From positions 404,407 through 468,406 of the forward strand of contig NZ_GG669994.1 of assembly GCF_000159315.1 (NCBI RefSeq): a stretch of 64,000 nucleotides of DNA, written 5' to 3'. Within the stretch, counting starts at the first letter, position 1. Each line of letters starts with the position of its first letter. Under the pieces are notes generated by a model. The model saw nothing but the letters and a program-made list of their open reading frames with translations, did not search any database and was not told where the DNA came from. Origin of the DNA: Lentilactobacillus hilgardii DSM 20176 = ATCC 8290. Lineage in GTDB: Bacteria; Bacillota; Bacilli; Lactobacillales; Lactobacillaceae. Shown piece after piece: positions 1-9,689 of this stretch. A program made the translations under genes and the position numbers.

Positions 1-141
1 GGTTACGCTACAACACTTCGTTCAGCTTCTCAAGGCCGTGGTACCTTTACAATGACATTCGATCATTATTCTGCTGTACCAAAGAGTATTCAAGAAGAGA
101 TTATCAAAAAGAACGGCGGCAATACTGCCGATAATAAATAA
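1..141 (+). CDS. fusA: Elongation factor G, C-terminal end (partial)
   Basis: The reading frame is open from base 1 and ends at TAA 139-141, giving 46 residues that start [18 protein letters not shown]. This is the C-terminal end of EF-G domain V, the GTPase that translocates tRNA and mRNA on the ribosome. The tail [16 protein letters not shown] followed by a short polar end is typical of lactobacillar EF-G. It is followed by an intrinsic terminator and then the S10 cluster, the usual str-S10 order. No tuf gene lies between fusA and rpsJ here. The 5' part is outside the window. Confidence 0.93.
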   Translation, partial: GYATTLRSASQGRGTFTMTFDHYSAVPKSIQEEIIKKNGGNTADNK

Positions 142-157
142 TTAATTTATTTCTTAG

Positions 158-187
158 GAGATTGGCATTTCGCCAATCTCTTTTTTG
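158..187 (+). terminator. Intrinsic terminator after fusA
   Basis: A 9-bp perfect stem (GAGATTGGC 158-166 with GCCAATCTC 172-180) and a 5-nt loop are followed directly by six T. It ends the str operon and separates it from the S10 cluster. Confidence 0.93.
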
Positions 188-541
188 TTCTATTTTACTG
201 AATAAGACTCGATTACATTGGAGGTGAGAGGATGTTTAAGATTTAATAATTGATGACAATGCAAATGGTGTGTGTAAACTAAGCATTTAGCTTCAGTCAC
301 AATTAAGTTGTTCGTAACAAAAATATTACAAAATTAATTTCTTGTCCTTAGGGCTTGTTTTGAGACGCTTTTTTTAGTACACTAGTTGAGTACTGTTTTT
401 AGGGATAAATGTGTCCAAAAAATCAGTATAGGTGAGCTTTGATGTGAAAGGTTGCGACACACCCGGATGCTTTGCCATGGGTTTGGCGGTAATTTTCACG
501 GAGTTAGTCTTATTTTTAAAATAGACGAAGGAGGGAATACA
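188..541 (+). promoter_or_regulatory. fusA-rpsJ intergenic region with candidate structured S10-operon leader
   Basis: This is a 354-base stretch without a convincing gene. I found no clear -35/-10 pair; TTGAGA at 360-365 has only a weak partner 17 bases on. From about 440 the RNA could fold: GTGAAA 444-449 pairs perfectly with TTTCAC 494-499, enclosing CACCC/GGGTT and TTGCC/GGCGG pairings, about 30 bases before the rpsJ SD (GGAGGG near 530). A four-codon open frame (ATG 232 to TAA 246) directly follows a strong SD-like GGAGGTGAGAGG. A leader that senses ribosomal protein level is plausible by analogy, but no ligand is shown. Confidence 0.45.
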
Positions 542-850
542 ATGGCAAAACAAAAAATTCGTATTCGTTTAAAGGCATACGAGCATCGTATCCTAGATCA
601 ATCTGCAGATAAGATTGTTGCAACGGCACAAAGAACTGGGGCTACTATTTCTGGCCCAATTCCATTGCCAACTGAACGCACAATTTATACTGTGCTTGCT
701 TCACCGCATAAATTTAAAGATGCGCGTGAGCAATTTGAAATTTTGACTCATAAACGATTAATCGATATTTTAAATCCAACCCCAAAGACAGTCGATTCAT
801 TAATGAAACTCGATTTGCCTAGTGGTGTTGACATTGAAATCAAACTTTAA
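542..850 (+). CDS. rpsJ: 30S ribosomal protein S10
   Basis: S10 sits in the 30S head and, in the NusE role, takes part in antitermination complexes. The 102-residue product [20 protein letters not shown]... matches the family in length and throughout, including the ISGPIPLPT segment of the extended loop. The frame is open upstream to ATG 452, but the family start MAKQK and the SD GGAGGG about 7 bases before ATG 542 fix the start; the extra 30 codons cover the candidate leader. It is the first gene of the S10 cluster, followed 28 bases later by rplC. Confidence 0.97.
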   Translation: MAKQKIRIRLKAYEHRILDQSADKIVATAQRTGATISGPIPLPTERTIYTVLASPHKFKDAREQFEILTHKRLIDILNPTPKTVDSLMKLDLPSGVDIEIKL

Positions 851-878
851 TTAAATACAGAATATTGGAGGTGTACTC

Positions 879-1514
879 ATGACCAGAAAAGGAATCTTAG
901 GAAAAAAGGTTGGAATGACGCAAGTCTTCACTGAAAACGGCGAGTTGGTGCCTGTAACAGTCGTTGAGGTGACACCTAATGTTATTATGCAAATCAAGAC
1001 CGCTGAAAATGACGGTTACGACGCTGTTCAATTAGGCTATGCAGACAAGCGTGCTGTGCTTACAAACAAGCCAGAACAAGGTCATGCAAAAAAAGCAAAT
1101 ACTACTCCTAAGCGCTTCATTAAGGAAATCAAAGATGTTGAGCTGGGAGATTATAAGGTAGCTGAAGAAGTTAAAGCAGATATCTTTAAACCAGGAGACA
1201 TCGTTGATGTTACTGGAACTACAAAGGGTCATGGATACCAAGGAAACATTCATAAAGATGGTCAATCACGCGGACCAGAAACTCATGGTTCTCGCTATCA
1301 CCGTCGTCCAGGTTCACTTGGTGTAATCATTAACCGTGTTGTTCCAGGTATGAAACTACCAGGGCGCATGGGTAACAAAACTGTTACAATTCAGAACCTT
1401 GAAGTTGTAAGTACTGATAATGATAACAATGTTATCTTGATTAAAGGTAACGTTCCAGGTGCAAACAAATCATTTATTACGATTCGCACAGCTGTTCGCG
1501 GTGCAAACAAATAG
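879..1514 (+). CDS. rplC: 50S ribosomal protein L3
   Basis: L3 is a primary 23S rRNA binding protein near the peptidyl transferase centre. The 211-residue product starts [17 protein letters not shown], the family N-terminus, and carries the central loop [17 protein letters not shown] that reaches into the ribosome core. Length is normal. The SD GGAGG lies about 8 bases before ATG. It is followed by rplD in conserved S10-operon order. Confidence 0.97.
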   Translation: MTRKGILGKKVGMTQVFTENGELVPVTVVEVTPNVIMQIKTAENDGYDAVQLGYADKRAVLTNKPEQGHAKKANTTPKRFIKEIKDVELGDYKVAEEVKADIFKPGDIVDVTGTTKGHGYQGNIHKDGQSRGPETHGSRYHRRPGSLGVIINRVVPGMKLPGRMGNKTVTIQNLEVVSTDNDNNVILIKGNVPGANKSFITIRTAVRGANK

Positions 1515-1531
1515 AAGGGAGGCAACTATAG

Positions 1532-2155
1532 ATGACTGACGTAGCATTATATAAACAAGATGGCAGCCAAAACGGCACTGTTTCATTAAATGATGACATT
1601 TTTGGTATTGAGCCTAATAATAATGTTGTTTTTGATGCAGTTGTTATGCAACGTGCTTCAAGACGACAAGGAACTCATTCAGTTAAGAATCGTTCTGCAG
1701 TTCGCGGTGGCGGAAAGAAGCCATGGCGTCAAAAGGGTACTGGTAGAGCTCGTCAAGGCTCTATTCGTTCACCACAATGGCGTGGCGGTGGAATTGTTTT
1801 TGGACCAACACCCCGTTCTTATGCTTATCATTTGCCAAAGAAAGTATCTCGCTTAGCTCTTAAGTCTGTTCTTTCTGAAAAAGTTGCAGATGAAAAATTA
1901 GTAGTTGTAGATTCATTAGTATTTGAAACACCAAAGACTAAAGAATTCGCAGCATTACTAGAAAAATTGAATGTTTCAACTAAAACTTTAATCGTTTTAG
2001 AAGATGGTAACGAGAAAGCATCACTTTCTGCACATAACCTTGAAAATGTGAAGGTTGTATCAGCTGATGGAATTAATACATTAGATGTAGCGGATCATGA
2101 TAAAGTTGTCATTACAAAGGCTGCTCTTTCTCAAGTAGAGGAGGTGCTCGCATAA
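1532..2155 (+). CDS. rplD: 50S ribosomal protein L4
   Basis: L4 binds 23S rRNA domain I and lines the exit tunnel with a basic loop, visible as [21 protein letters not shown] (about residues 64-84). The 207-residue length is normal. In gamma-proteobacteria L4 represses its own S10 operon; in this lineage that role is not established. The stop shares one base with the rplW start (2155), so translation of the two is coupled. Confidence 0.97.
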   Translation: MTDVALYKQDGSQNGTVSLNDDIFGIEPNNNVVFDAVVMQRASRRQGTHSVKNRSAVRGGGKKPWRQKGTGRARQGSIRSPQWRGGGIVFGPTPRSYAYHLPKKVSRLALKSVLSEKVADEKLVVVDSLVFETPKTKEFAALLEKLNVSTKTLIVLEDGNEKASLSAHNLENVKVVSADGINTLDVADHDKVVITKAALSQVEEVLA

Positions 2156-2442
2156 TGGAATCACGTGATGTCATTTTACGTCCAGTAATTACTGAAGAGT
2201 CAACAAGTAAGATGGATAATAAAACATACACTTTCGATGTTGATTTACGAGCTACTAAAACACAAGTTAAAAAGGCTGTCGAAGATATCTTCGATGTTAA
2301 GGTTGTGCGTGTTAACATCATGAACGTACGTGGAAAATTAAAGCGTCAAGGACGTTATGCCGGATACACAAAGAAGCGTCGCAAGGCAATCGTTACCTTA
2401 ACGCAGGATTCAAAGGAAATTCAGTTATTTAGCGAAGAATAA
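2155..2442 (+). CDS. rplW: 50S ribosomal protein L23
   Basis: L23 lies at the tunnel exit and docks trigger factor and SRP. The 95-residue product has the family core: [14 protein letters not shown], then [19 protein letters not shown] and a basic [13 protein letters not shown] tail. It begins at the last base of the rplD stop, with an SD (GAGGAGG) inside the end of rplD. Normal length, conserved order. Confidence 0.97.
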   Translation: MESRDVILRPVITEESTSKMDNKTYTFDVDLRATKTQVKKAVEDIFDVKVVRVNIMNVRGKLKRQGRYAGYTKKRRKAIVTLTQDSKEIQLFSEE

Positions 2443-2466
2443 CCTTAATAATAGGAGGTAAACGTT

Positions 2467-3306
2467 GTGGCTATAAAAACATATAAGCCAACCAGCAATG
2501 GTCGACGTAATATGACTAGCTTAGACTACAGTGCAATTACCAAGAGTAAGCCTGAAAAGTCATTGCTTGAGTCAAAGAGCAAAACGGCCGGTCGTAATAA
2601 TTACGGTCATATGACTGTTCGTCACCGTGGTGGTGGTAACAAGAACCAATACCGTGTTATTGATTTTAAACGTAATAAAGATAATGTTCCAGCAATTGTT
2701 AAAGCAATCGAATATGATCCAAACCGAACTGCTAATATCGCTTTATTAGTTTATGTAGATGGTATCAAATCATACATTATTGCTCCAAAGGGATTAAAAG
2801 TTGGGGACAAGGTTGAATCAGGTACTGAAGCTGATATTAAAGTTGGTAACGCATTACCACTTGCGAATATTCCGGTTGGTTCAATCATCCATAATATCGA
2901 ATTAAAACCTGGTAAGGGTGGTCAGTTGGCAAGATCTGCCGGCGCTTCTGCACAGTTATTAGGACGTGATGGTAAATATGCATTAGTTCGTCTGTCATCA
3001 GGTGAAGTTCGAATGATTTTGGCAACAAACCGTGCCACAATCGGTGCTGTTGGAAACGAAGAGCACGAATTGGTTAACGTTGGTAAAGCTGGTCGTACTC
3101 GATACAAGGGACAACGTCCACACGTTCGTGGATCTGTAATGAACCCTAACGATCACCCTCATGGTGGTGGTGAAGGTAAAGCACCAGTTGGTCTCCCATC
3201 ACCATTATCACCATGGGGTAAGAAGACAGTTGGTAAGAAGACTCGTTCTAAGAAAGCACGTTCAAATAAATTTATTGTTCGTCGTCGTAAAGGATCGAAG
3301 ATGTAA
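2467..3306 (+). CDS. rplB: 50S ribosomal protein L2
   Basis: L2 helps join the subunits and supports peptidyl transfer. It starts with GTG at 2467 ([17 protein letters not shown]), 7 bases after an AGGAGG SD. The C-terminal segment [13 protein letters not shown] holds the conserved His residue needed for activity in the family. The 279-residue length is normal. It is followed by a perfect hairpin at 3311-3334 before rpsS. Confidence 0.97.
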   Translation: MAIKTYKPTSNGRRNMTSLDYSAITKSKPEKSLLESKSKTAGRNNYGHMTVRHRGGGNKNQYRVIDFKRNKDNVPAIVKAIEYDPNRTANIALLVYVDGIKSYIIAPKGLKVGDKVESGTEADIKVGNALPLANIPVGSIIHNIELKPGKGGQLARSAGASAQLLGRDGKYALVRLSSGEVRMILATNRATIGAVGNEEHELVNVGKAGRTRYKGQRPHVRGSVMNPNDHPHGGGEGKAPVGLPSPLSPWGKKTVGKKTRSKKARSNKFIVRRRKGSKM

Positions 3307-3310
3307 AAAA

Positions 3311-3334
3311 CATATGCAATTATTTTTGCATATG
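3311..3334 (+). promoter_or_regulatory. Perfect hairpin between rplB and rpsS
   Basis: CATATGCAA (3311-3319) pairs with TTGCATATG (3326-3334), 9 bp with a 6-nt loop, 5 bases after the rplB stop and just before the rpsS SD (AGAGGAGG). There is no T tract, so it is not an intrinsic terminator. It may be an RNA processing or stabilising element, or may set rpsS translation. Confidence 0.5.
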
Positions 3335-3350
3335 AAGAGGAGGTTTCAAA

Positions 3351-3626
3351 ATGAGTCGTAGTTTGAAAAAGGGACCATTTGCCGATGAATATTTACTTAA
3401 AAAGGTTGATGCCCAAAAAGACCAAGAAAAAAAGTCTGTAATTAAGACATGGTCACGACGATCAACTATTTTCCCAAGTTTTATTGGATATACTTTTGCT
3501 GTTTATGATGGACGTAAACACGTACCAGTCTTTATTCAAGAAGATATGGTAGGCCACAAGCTCGGGGAATTTGTTCCAACTCGTACTTTCCATGGTCATG
3601 GTACTGACGATAAGAAGACTGTTTAA
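3351..3626 (+). CDS. rpsS: 30S ribosomal protein S19
   Basis: S19 forms part of the 30S head near the A-site finger contacts. The 91-residue product begins [15 protein letters not shown] and contains [18 protein letters not shown], both family signatures; the length is normal. The SD AGAGGAGG lies 9 bases before ATG, right after the rplB-rpsS hairpin. rplV follows 16 bases later. Confidence 0.97.
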   Translation: MSRSLKKGPFADEYLLKKVDAQKDQEKKSVIKTWSRRSTIFPSFIGYTFAVYDGRKHVPVFIQEDMVGHKLGEFVPTRTFHGHGTDDKKTV

Positions 3627-3642
3627 ACAAGGAGGATAACAA

Positions 3643-3999
3643 ATGGCTGAACAAGTTACATCAGCAAAAGCAACTGCCAAAACTGTTCGTATTGCCGCTC
3701 GTAAGGTCCGTCTTGTAATCGATCTTATCAGAGGTAAGAGTGTTGCCGAAGCTGCCGCCATCCTGGATTTCACACCCCGCGGTGCTTCTCCGGTAGTTTC
3801 TAAGGTGCTTAAATCTGCTGTTGCAAATGCAGAAAATAATTTTGACTTAGATTCAGAGAATTTAGTTGTTAGCGAAGCTTATGTTAACGAAGGCGCAACT
3901 TTAAAACGTTTTCGTCCAAGAGCTAAGGGCTCAGCTTCACCAATTAACAAACGAACTAGTCACATCACAATTGTTGTGTCGGAAAAAGAGGAGGGATAA
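3643..3999 (+). CDS. rplV: 50S ribosomal protein L22
   Basis: L22 contacts all six 23S rRNA domains and lines the exit tunnel; its beta-hairpin is a known macrolide-resistance site. The 118-residue product has the family helix [16 protein letters not shown] and the hairpin [19 protein letters not shown], which looks wild type with no insertion. It has a strong SD (AAGGAGG). rpsC begins 3 bases after its stop. Confidence 0.97.
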   Translation: MAEQVTSAKATAKTVRIAARKVRLVIDLIRGKSVAEAAAILDFTPRGASPVVSKVLKSAVANAENNFDLDSENLVVSEAYVNEGATLKRFRPRAKGSASPINKRTSHITIVVSEKEEG

Positions 4000-4002
4000 C
4001 GC

Positions 4003-4668
4003 GTGGGTAATAAAATAAATCCTAACGGTTTACGAGTTGGAATCATTCGCGACTGGGAAGCTAAATGGTATGCTGGCAAAGATTACGCTGCATATTTACG
4101 TGAAGATTTACAAATTCGTAAGTACATTGAAAAGCGTCTTGCTAATGCATCCGTTTCAACTGTAGAAATTGAACGTGCCGCAAACCGCGTTAATATTTCG
4201 ATTCATACTGCCAAGCCTGGTATGGTTATTGGTAAAGGTGGATCTGAAGTTGAAAGCCTTCGTAAGGAATTAAATAATCTTACAGGCAAACGGGTTCATA
4301 TTAACATTATTGAAATTAAGAAGCCTGATCTTGATGCAAAACTTGTTGGCGAAAACATTGCTCGTCAACTAGAAGGCCGTGTGGCTTTCCGTCGTGCAAT
4401 GCGTCAAGCTATGCAACGTACAATGCGTGCTGGTGCAAAGGGTATTAAAACTCAAGTTGCTGGTCGGTTGAACGGTGCTGATATGGCTCGAGTTGAATCA
4501 TATTCAGACGGAACTGTTCCTTTGCATACTTTGAGAGCTGATATTGACTACTCATGGGTTGAAGCCTTTACCACTTATGGTTCAATTGGTGTAAAGACTT
4601 GGATCTACCGTGGTGAAATTCTTCCTGAAAAGCCAAAGAACAGTGAAGCTGACAAAGGAGGCAAATAA
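4003..4668 (+). CDS. rpsC: 30S ribosomal protein S3
   Basis: S3 is at the mRNA entry site and has helicase-related function. It starts with GTG 4003 ([18 protein letters not shown]). The KH domain motif [16 protein letters not shown] is visible near residue 75, and the C-terminal S3 domain holds [17 protein letters not shown]. The 221-residue length is normal. It starts 3 bases after rplV, with its SD (GAGGAGGG) inside that gene. Confidence 0.97.
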   Translation: MGNKINPNGLRVGIIRDWEAKWYAGKDYAAYLREDLQIRKYIEKRLANASVSTVEIERAANRVNISIHTAKPGMVIGKGGSEVESLRKELNNLTGKRVHINIIEIKKPDLDAKLVGENIARQLEGRVAFRRAMRQAMQRTMRAGAKGIKTQVAGRLNGADMARVESYSDGTVPLHTLRADIDYSWVEAFTTYGSIGVKTWIYRGEILPEKPKNSEADKGGK

Positions 4669-4670
4669 GC

Positions 4671-5105
4671 ATGTTAGTACCTAAGCGTGTAAAGCACCGT
4701 CGTGAGCATCGTGGCAAACTTCGTGGGAGTGCCAAGGGTGGTACAACTGTAACCTTCGGTGATTACGGTTTGCAATCACTCGATTCACATTGGATCACAA
4801 ACCGTCAAATCGAAGCATGTCGTGTAGCGATGACTCGTTATATGAAGCGTGGCGGAAGAGTTTGGATTAAAATCTTCCCACACAAATCATATACTGAAAA
4901 AGGTGTCGGAGTTCGAATGGGTAATGGTAAAGGTACACCAGCTGGCTGGGTATCACCAGTTAAACGTGGCAAGATTTTATTTGAAATTGGTGGCGTTTCT
5001 GAAGAAGTAGCTACTGAAGCATTGCGTCTTGCCTCTAATAAACTTCCCGTTCGTACAAAGATCGTAAAACGTGAGGAAGTAGGTGGCGAATCAAATGAAG
5101 GCTAA
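4671..5105 (+). CDS. rplP: 50S ribosomal protein L16
   Basis: L16 organises the A-site tRNA binding region and is needed for late 50S assembly. The 144-residue product starts [19 protein letters not shown] and contains the family motif [17 protein letters not shown]. It starts 2 bases after the rpsC stop with an SD (AAAGGAGG) at the end of rpsC. Its end overlaps rpmC by 11 bases. Confidence 0.97.
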   Translation: MLVPKRVKHRREHRGKLRGSAKGGTTVTFGDYGLQSLDSHWITNRQIEACRVAMTRYMKRGGRVWIKIFPHKSYTEKGVGVRMGNGKGTPAGWVSPVKRGKILFEIGGVSEEVATEALRLASNKLPVRTKIVKREEVGGESNEG

Positions 5106-5289
5106 AGAAATTAATGAATTAACCACTGCTCAAATGATTGATAAAGAAAAAGATTATAAAGATGAATTGTTCAATCTTCGTTTCCAACTAGCCACTGGCC
5201 AATTGGAAAACACCGCGCGATTAAAGCAAGTTCGTAAAAATATTGCACGGATTAAGACTGCTCTTCGTCAACAAGAGTTAAACAAGTAA
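5095..5289 (+). CDS. rpmC: 50S ribosomal protein L29
   Basis: L29 sits by the tunnel exit next to L23. I place the start at ATG 5095 ([15 protein letters not shown], 64 residues), the family N-terminus; an in-frame GTG at 5083 would add MANQ but lacks a well-placed SD, whereas AGGTGG at 5081-5086 suits ATG 5095. It is a two-helix protein with the usual [15 protein letters not shown] core. It overlaps rplP by 11 bases. Confidence 0.94.
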   Translation: MKAKEINELTTAQMIDKEKDYKDELFNLRFQLATGQLENTARLKQVRKNIARIKTALRQQELNK

Positions 5290-5313
5290 AACACGATAAG
5301 GGAGGTATAATTA

Positions 5314-5580
5314 ATGGCTGAAGAACGTAACCAGCGTAAGGTTTATCAGGGACGTGTTGTTTCTGACAAGAATAACAAAACAATTACTGTTTTAGTTTCA
5401 ACTCACAAGAAACATGCAACATACGGTAAGCGTGTTCGTTATTCAAAGAAATTCACTACTCAGGATGAAAACAACGAAGCAAAAGTTGGCGATATCGTAC
5501 GGATTATGGAAACACGTCCACTATCAAAGACAAAACGTTTCCGTCTGATTGATATTGTTGAAAAAGCGGTTATTATTTAA
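5314..5580 (+). CDS. rpsQ: 30S ribosomal protein S17
   Basis: S17 is an OB-fold primary 16S rRNA binding protein of the 30S body. The 88-residue product starts [19 protein letters not shown] and has the typical [16 protein letters not shown] and [15 protein letters not shown] segments. Length is normal. SD GGGAGG is 8 bases upstream. A 57-base AT-rich spacer separates it from rplN. Confidence 0.97.
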   Translation: MAEERNQRKVYQGRVVSDKNNKTITVLVSTHKKHATYGKRVRYSKKFTTQDENNEAKVGDIVRIMETRPLSKTKRFRLIDIVEKAVII

Positions 5581-5637
5581 CTTACTTAATTATCATAATT
5601 ATCGTATTTTATTTGACGATGAAGGGAGGATATACCT

Positions 5638-6006
5638 GTGATTCAACAAGAAAGTCGATTAAAAGTTGCCGACAACTCAGGTGCACGGGAATTGTTAACT
5701 ATTAAGGTTTTGGGTGGCTCAACTAGAAGATATGCTGGAATTGGTGACACTATTGTTGCTACGGTCAAACAAGCAACACCAGGTGGCGTTGTCAAAAAAG
5801 GTGATGTCGTTAAGGCTGTTATCGTGCGTACCAAATCTGTTACTCGTCGTACAGACGGTTCTTATATTCGTTTTGACGAGAATGCAGCAGTTTTAGTTCG
5901 TGATGATAAGAGTCCTCAAGGCACTCGTATCTTTGGTCCGGTTGCTCGAGAATTACGTGATAACAACTTCATGAAGATTGTTTCATTAGCCCCAGAAGTA
6001 CTTTAA
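5638..6006 (+). CDS. rplN: 50S ribosomal protein L14
   Basis: L14 lies at the subunit interface near bridge B5/B8. It uses a GTG start at 5638 ([20 protein letters not shown]) with SD GGGAGG. The 122-residue length and the motif [14 protein letters not shown] fit the family. It belongs to the spc part of the cluster, with rplX 28 bases downstream. Confidence 0.97.
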   Translation: MIQQESRLKVADNSGARELLTIKVLGGSTRRYAGIGDTIVATVKQATPGGVVKKGDVVKAVIVRTKSVTRRTDGSYIRFDENAAVLVRDDKSPQGTRIFGPVARELRDNNFMKIVSLAPEVL

Positions 6007-6034
6007 AACAACCAGGATATAAGGAGGTGCCAAC

Positions 6035-6343
6035 ATGTTCATTAAAACTGGTGACAAAGTTCGTGTTATTAGTGGTAAGGACAAGGGAAAAGAAGGGACA
6101 GTTACTAAGACTATCGCTTCTAAAGATCGTGTGATTGTTGAAGGTGTGAACAAAGTAAAGAAACATACCAAGGCTTCATCAACAAATCCAAATGGTGGAA
6201 TTATTGATGCTGAAGCACCAATCCACGTTTCAAATGTCATGCTTATTGATCCATCTACCAACGAGCCAACTCGTGTTGGAATTAAGGTTCAAGATGGCAA
6301 GAAAATTCGTTACTCAAAGAAATCGCAAAAAGCGATTGATTAA
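6035..6343 (+). CDS. rplX: 50S ribosomal protein L24
   Basis: L24 starts 50S assembly by binding the 5' end of 23S rRNA. The 102-residue product begins [21 protein letters not shown], a KOW motif, followed by [20 protein letters not shown]. Normal length with SD AAGGAGG. It lies between rplN and rplE as expected. Confidence 0.97.
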   Translation: MFIKTGDKVRVISGKDKGKEGTVTKTIASKDRVIVEGVNKVKKHTKASSTNPNGGIIDAEAPIHVSNVMLIDPSTNEPTRVGIKVQDGKKIRYSKKSQKAID

Positions 6344-6374
6344 TTCAAATATAGGAAGGGAGGATAACTTTTAA

Positions 6375-6917
6375 ATGACAAGTCGTTTACATGAACAATT
6401 TGACAGCGAAATTGTGCCACACATGGTGGAAAAATTCAGTTATAAGTCAGTTATGCAAGCTCCAAAAATCGATAAAATTGTTTTAAACATGGGTGTTGGT
6501 GATGCAGTTACTAACGCTAAAAACCTTGATGAAGCAGTTTCAGAATTAGCCTTGATTTCTGGTCAAAAACCTTTAGTAACTAAAGCTAAGAAATCAATTG
6601 CCGGTTTTAGACTACGTGAAGGTATGTCAATTGGTGCCAAGGTAACTCTTCGTGGCGATAGAATGTATGATTTTTTGGATAAGTTAATTAATGTTTCATT
6701 ACCACGTGTTCGTGATTTCCATGGTGTTAGTTCTAGAGCTTTTGATGGCCGAGGCAACTACACTTTAGGTGTCCGCGAACAATTGATTTTCCCTGAAATT
6801 GATTATGATAATGTCAACCGTGTTAGAGGTCTTGATATTGTAATCGTAACTACTGCTAATACCGATGAAGAATCACATGAATTGTTGGCTCAATTCGGTA
6901 TGCCATTTGCTAAATAA
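6375..6917 (+). CDS. rplE: 50S ribosomal protein L5
   Basis: L5 binds 5S rRNA in the central protuberance and touches P-site tRNA. The 180-residue product has [32 protein letters not shown] and the C-terminal [15 protein letters not shown], all family signatures. The start is ATG 6375 with SD GGGAGG. Normal length, normal position. Confidence 0.97.
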   Translation: MTSRLHEQFDSEIVPHMVEKFSYKSVMQAPKIDKIVLNMGVGDAVTNAKNLDEAVSELALISGQKPLVTKAKKSIAGFRLREGMSIGAKVTLRGDRMYDFLDKLINVSLPRVRDFHGVSSRAFDGRGNYTLGVREQLIFPEIDYDNVNRVRGLDIVIVTTANTDEESHELLAQFGMPFAK

Positions 6918-6933
6918 TTGAGGAGGTTTCACA

Positions 6934-7119
6934 TTGGCTAAAAAATCATTGATCGTAAAAAGTGAACGCCCTGCAAAGTTCTCAACACAAAACTATACAC
7001 GTTGTGAGCGTTGTGGGCGACCTCGTTCAGTTTACAAGAAATTCCACTTGTGCCGTCTTTGCATCCGTGAACTTGCCCACAAGGGTCAAATTCCTGGTAT
7101 GAAGAAAGCTAGTTGGTAA
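6934..7119 (+). CDS. rpsN: 30S ribosomal protein S14, zinc type (S14p/S29e)
   Basis: This 61-residue S14 has two CxxC pairs, CERC and CRLC, that would bind one zinc ion, which marks the zinc-containing form rather than the longer zinc-free one. The start is TTG 6934 with SD GAGGAGG 9 bases before. It lies between rplE and rpsH, the standard position. A zinc-free paralogue, if present, is outside the window. Confidence 0.96.
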   Translation: MAKKSLIVKSERPAKFSTQNYTRCERCGRPRSVYKKFHLCRLCIRELAHKGQIPGMKKASW

Positions 7120-7147
7120 AAATTATTAAGAAGGAGGTTGTTCGCTG

Positions 7148-7546
7148 ATGTCTATGACTGATCCCATTGCAGACTTTTTAACTCGCATTCGCAATGCTAA
7201 CATGGTTTACCATGAAACAGTTGAAGTTCCTGCATCAAAAATCAAACGTGACATTGCTGAGATTCTTAAGCGTGAAGGCTTTGTCCGTGATGTTGAATAC
7301 ATCGAAGATGACAAACAAGGCGTTATCCGTGTATTCCTGAAGTATGGCAAGGATAAGCAACGTGTCATTACTGGTTTGAAACGAATTTCAAAACCAGGCT
7401 TGCGTTCTTACGTTAAAGCCGATGCCGTTCCAAAGGTTCTTAATGGACTTGGAATTGCTATTATTTCTACATCAAACGGTGTAATTACTGACAAACAAGC
7501 TCGCGCCCAAAAAATTGGCGGCGAAGTATTAGCTTACGTTTGGTAA
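7148..7546 (+). CDS. rpsH: 30S ribosomal protein S8
   Basis: S8 binds the 16S central domain early in assembly. The 132-residue product begins [19 protein letters not shown] and ends with [20 protein letters not shown], the conserved C-terminal RNA-binding part. Normal length. An SD AGGAGG lies about 10 bases upstream; the second ATG (7154) is an alternative start. Confidence 0.97.
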   Translation: MSMTDPIADFLTRIRNANMVYHETVEVPASKIKRDIAEILKREGFVRDVEYIEDDKQGVIRVFLKYGKDKQRVITGLKRISKPGLRSYVKADAVPKVLNGLGIAIISTSNGVITDKQARAQKIGGEVLAYVW

Positions 7547-7573
7547 TATTTCAAAAAATTGGAGGTGTGATCC

Positions 7574-8113
7574 GTGAGTCGAATTGGTTATAAAACGGTT
7601 GTTTTGCCTAAGGGCGTTGAAGTATCAACTGATGGTAATAAAGTAACTGTTAAAGGTTCAAAGGGTTCATTAACCCGCGAATTTGTATCCGAAATTAAAA
7701 TGAACGTTAAAGATAACGAAGTGAACTTTGAACCAGTTGTTGATTATAACAACAAAGTTCGTGCTTTGCATGGTACTATGCGAGCAAACTTTAACAACAT
7801 GGTTGAGGGTGTCACTGATGGTTTCAAGAAAACCTTGAAACTTGTTGGTGTTGGATATCGTGCTGCACTCAAAGGGAAAACTTTGACACTTAGTGTTGGT
7901 TATTCTAACCCTGTTGACATGACAGTTCCTGAAGATCTAACTGTTGAAGTACCTGACAATACGACTATTCATATTAGTGGTATCAGCAAACAACATGTTG
8001 GTGACTTTGCTGCATCTGTTCGTGCCGTTCGTTCACCTGAACCATATAAAGGTAAAGGTATTCGTTACGAAAATGAACATATTATCCGTAAGGAAGGTAA
8101 GACTGGTAAGTAA
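7574..8113 (+). CDS. rplF: 50S ribosomal protein L6
   Basis: L6 lies at the base of the L7/L12 stalk by the sarcin-ricin loop. It has a GTG start at 7574 ([18 protein letters not shown]). The 179-residue product has two similar domains; the C-terminal [28 protein letters not shown] motif region is characteristic. SD is GGAGGTG. rplR follows. Confidence 0.96.
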   Translation: MSRIGYKTVVLPKGVEVSTDGNKVTVKGSKGSLTREFVSEIKMNVKDNEVNFEPVVDYNNKVRALHGTMRANFNNMVEGVTDGFKKTLKLVGVGYRAALKGKTLTLSVGYSNPVDMTVPEDLTVEVPDNTTIHISGISKQHVGDFAASVRAVRSPEPYKGKGIRYENEHIIRKEGKTGK

Positions 8114-8147
8114 AATACCAGCTTAAAAAATTATTGAGGTGACTATT

Positions 8148-8504
8148 GTGATTTCTAAACCAGATAAAAATAAGAGTCGGAAACGTCGTCATAACCGTGT
8201 CCGTAATAAAATTTCTGGTACTGCCGAGTGCCCACGCTTGAACGTTTTTCGTTCTAACAAAAACATCTATGCTCAAGTTATTGATGACGTAGAGGGTGTA
8301 ACGCTTGTTAGTGCCTCAACACTTGATTCTGCAATCAGTGATGGTAACAAAACTGAAAAAGCAGCTGGTGTTGGCAAATTAGTAGCTGAACGTGCAAGCA
8401 AAAAGAACATCAAAAAAGTTGTTTTTGATCGTGGTGGATATTTATACCACGGTCGTGTTCAAGCTCTTGCTGATGCTGCTCGCGAAAACGGATTAGAATT
8501 TTAA
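8148..8504 (+). CDS. rplR: 50S ribosomal protein L18
   Basis: L18 binds 5S rRNA with L5. I choose GTG 8148 ([20 protein letters not shown], 118 residues), the usual N-terminus. An in-frame GTG at 8139 overlaps the SD TGAGGTG (8135-8141), which is correctly spaced for 8148. The core [21 protein letters not shown] is diagnostic. Conserved position between rplF and rpsE. Confidence 0.95.
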   Translation: MISKPDKNKSRKRRHNRVRNKISGTAECPRLNVFRSNKNIYAQVIDDVEGVTLVSASTLDSAISDGNKTEKAAGVGKLVAERASKKNIKKVVFDRGGYLYHGRVQALADAARENGLEF

Positions 8505-8525
8505 TAAAAGGAGGAATAACCGCAC

Positions 8526-9029
8526 ATGAAGAAGTTTATTGATCCTGATAAATTAGAGCTTGAAGACAATGTCGTTTCTATCAACCGGATCACTAAAGTT
8601 GTTAAAGGTGGACGTCGTCTTCGTTTTGCTGCTTTAGTCGTTGTTGGAGACAAACACGGCCATGTTGGCTTTGGAACTGGTAAAGCACAAGAAGTTCCTG
8701 AAGCAATTCGTAAGGCTGTTGAAGCAGCTCGTAAGAATTTGATTGAGGTTCCGATTGTTGGTACAACAATTCCTCATGAAGTTGTTGGAACTTATGGTGG
8801 TGGGCGTATCATGTTAAAGCCTGCTGAAGAAGGTTCTGGAGTAGCAGCTGGTGGTGCCGTTCGTTCCGTGATGGAACTTGCCGGTATCGACGATGTTACA
8901 AGTAAGCGATTGGGTTCAAATACTCCTGTCAACGTTATCCGAGCAACATTTGAAGGCTTGGTCGCATTGAAGAGTGCTGAAGAAATTTCAGCTTTACGTG
9001 GTGTATCAACCCAACATTTAGCTGAATAA
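8526..9029 (+). CDS. rpsE: 30S ribosomal protein S5
   Basis: S5 controls decoding accuracy and lines the mRNA entry site. The 167-residue product has the S5 N-terminal domain ([15 protein letters not shown]) and the loop [17 protein letters not shown], with [19 protein letters not shown] in the C-terminal half. Length is normal. SD AAGGAGG lies before ATG 8526. Confidence 0.97.
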   Translation: MKKFIDPDKLELEDNVVSINRITKVVKGGRRLRFAALVVVGDKHGHVGFGTGKAQEVPEAIRKAVEAARKNLIEVPIVGTTIPHEVVGTYGGGRIMLKPAEEGSGVAAGGAVRSVMELAGIDDVTSKRLGSNTPVNVIRATFEGLVALKSAEEISALRGVSTQHLAE

Positions 9030-9043
9030 GGAGGGTGTTTTAA

Positions 9044-9229
9044 TTGGCTCAATTAAAAATTACTTTAAAACGTAGCGTAGCTCATCGCCTCCCAAATCAA
9101 CGAAAAATTGTGAAGGCACTCGGCTTGGGTCGGATTAATAGTACGGTTGTTAAACCGGACAACGAATCAATTCGCGGAGCTCTGTTCAAAATCGCTCATT
9201 TAATTGAAGTTGAACAAGTTAAAGACTAA
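9044..9229 (+). CDS. rpmD: 50S ribosomal protein L30
   Basis: This 61-residue L30 starts with TTG 9044 ([21 protein letters not shown]) and has the family segment [32 protein letters not shown] lies at the end of rpsE. L30 is a small peripheral 50S protein; position between rpsE and rplO is standard. Confidence 0.96.
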   Translation: MAQLKITLKRSVAHRLPNQRKIVKALGLGRINSTVVKPDNESIRGALFKIAHLIEVEQVKD

Positions 9230-9254
9230 TAATTCGTAAGGAGGTGCCAATTTC

Positions 9255-9689
9255 ATGAAATTGAATGAATTGAAAGCTGCAGAAGGTTCTCGTTCATTAC
9301 GTACACGTAAAGGTCGTGGTCGTTCTGCTGGAAAAGGAAAGACTGCCGGCCGTGGTCAAAAGGGTCAAAAGGCTCGTGGTAAGACACGCGTAGGTTTTGA
9401 AGGTGGCCAAATGCCATTGTATCGTCGTACTCCAAAACGTGGATTTAACAATATTAACCGTAAAGAATATGCGGTTGTTAACGTTGCTAAACTTGATGTT
9501 TTCGACGAAGGCACTGAAGTAACTCCGGAGTTACTTCAGGATCGCGGAATTGTTAAAAACGCTAAATCTGGTATTAAGGTTCTTGGAGACGGTGGACTTA
9601 CTAAGAAATTAACCGTAAAGGCTAATAAGTTTTCAAAAACTGCACAATCTGTAATTGAAAATGCTGGCGGTAAAATCGAGGTGGTTTAA
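9255..9689 (+). CDS. rplO: 50S ribosomal protein L15
   Basis: L15 is a late 50S assembly protein with a long basic N-terminal tail, seen here as [20 protein letters not shown]. The 144-residue length is normal, and [18 protein letters not shown] is the family signature. Its stop shares its last base with the secY start (9689), so the two are translationally coupled. Confidence 0.97.
   Translation: MKLNELKAAEGSRSLRTRKGRGRSAGKGKTAGRGQKGQKARGKTRVGFEGGQMPLYRRTPKRGFNNINRKEYAVVNVAKLDVFDEGTEVTPELLQDRGIVKNAKSGIKVLGDGGLTKKLTVKANKFSKTAQSVIENAGGKIEVV

Noticed and set aside
452..541. N-terminal extension of rpsJ
   Set aside because: No SD before ATG 452; S10 family proteins begin at ATG 542, which has GGAGGG; the stretch looks like a leader.
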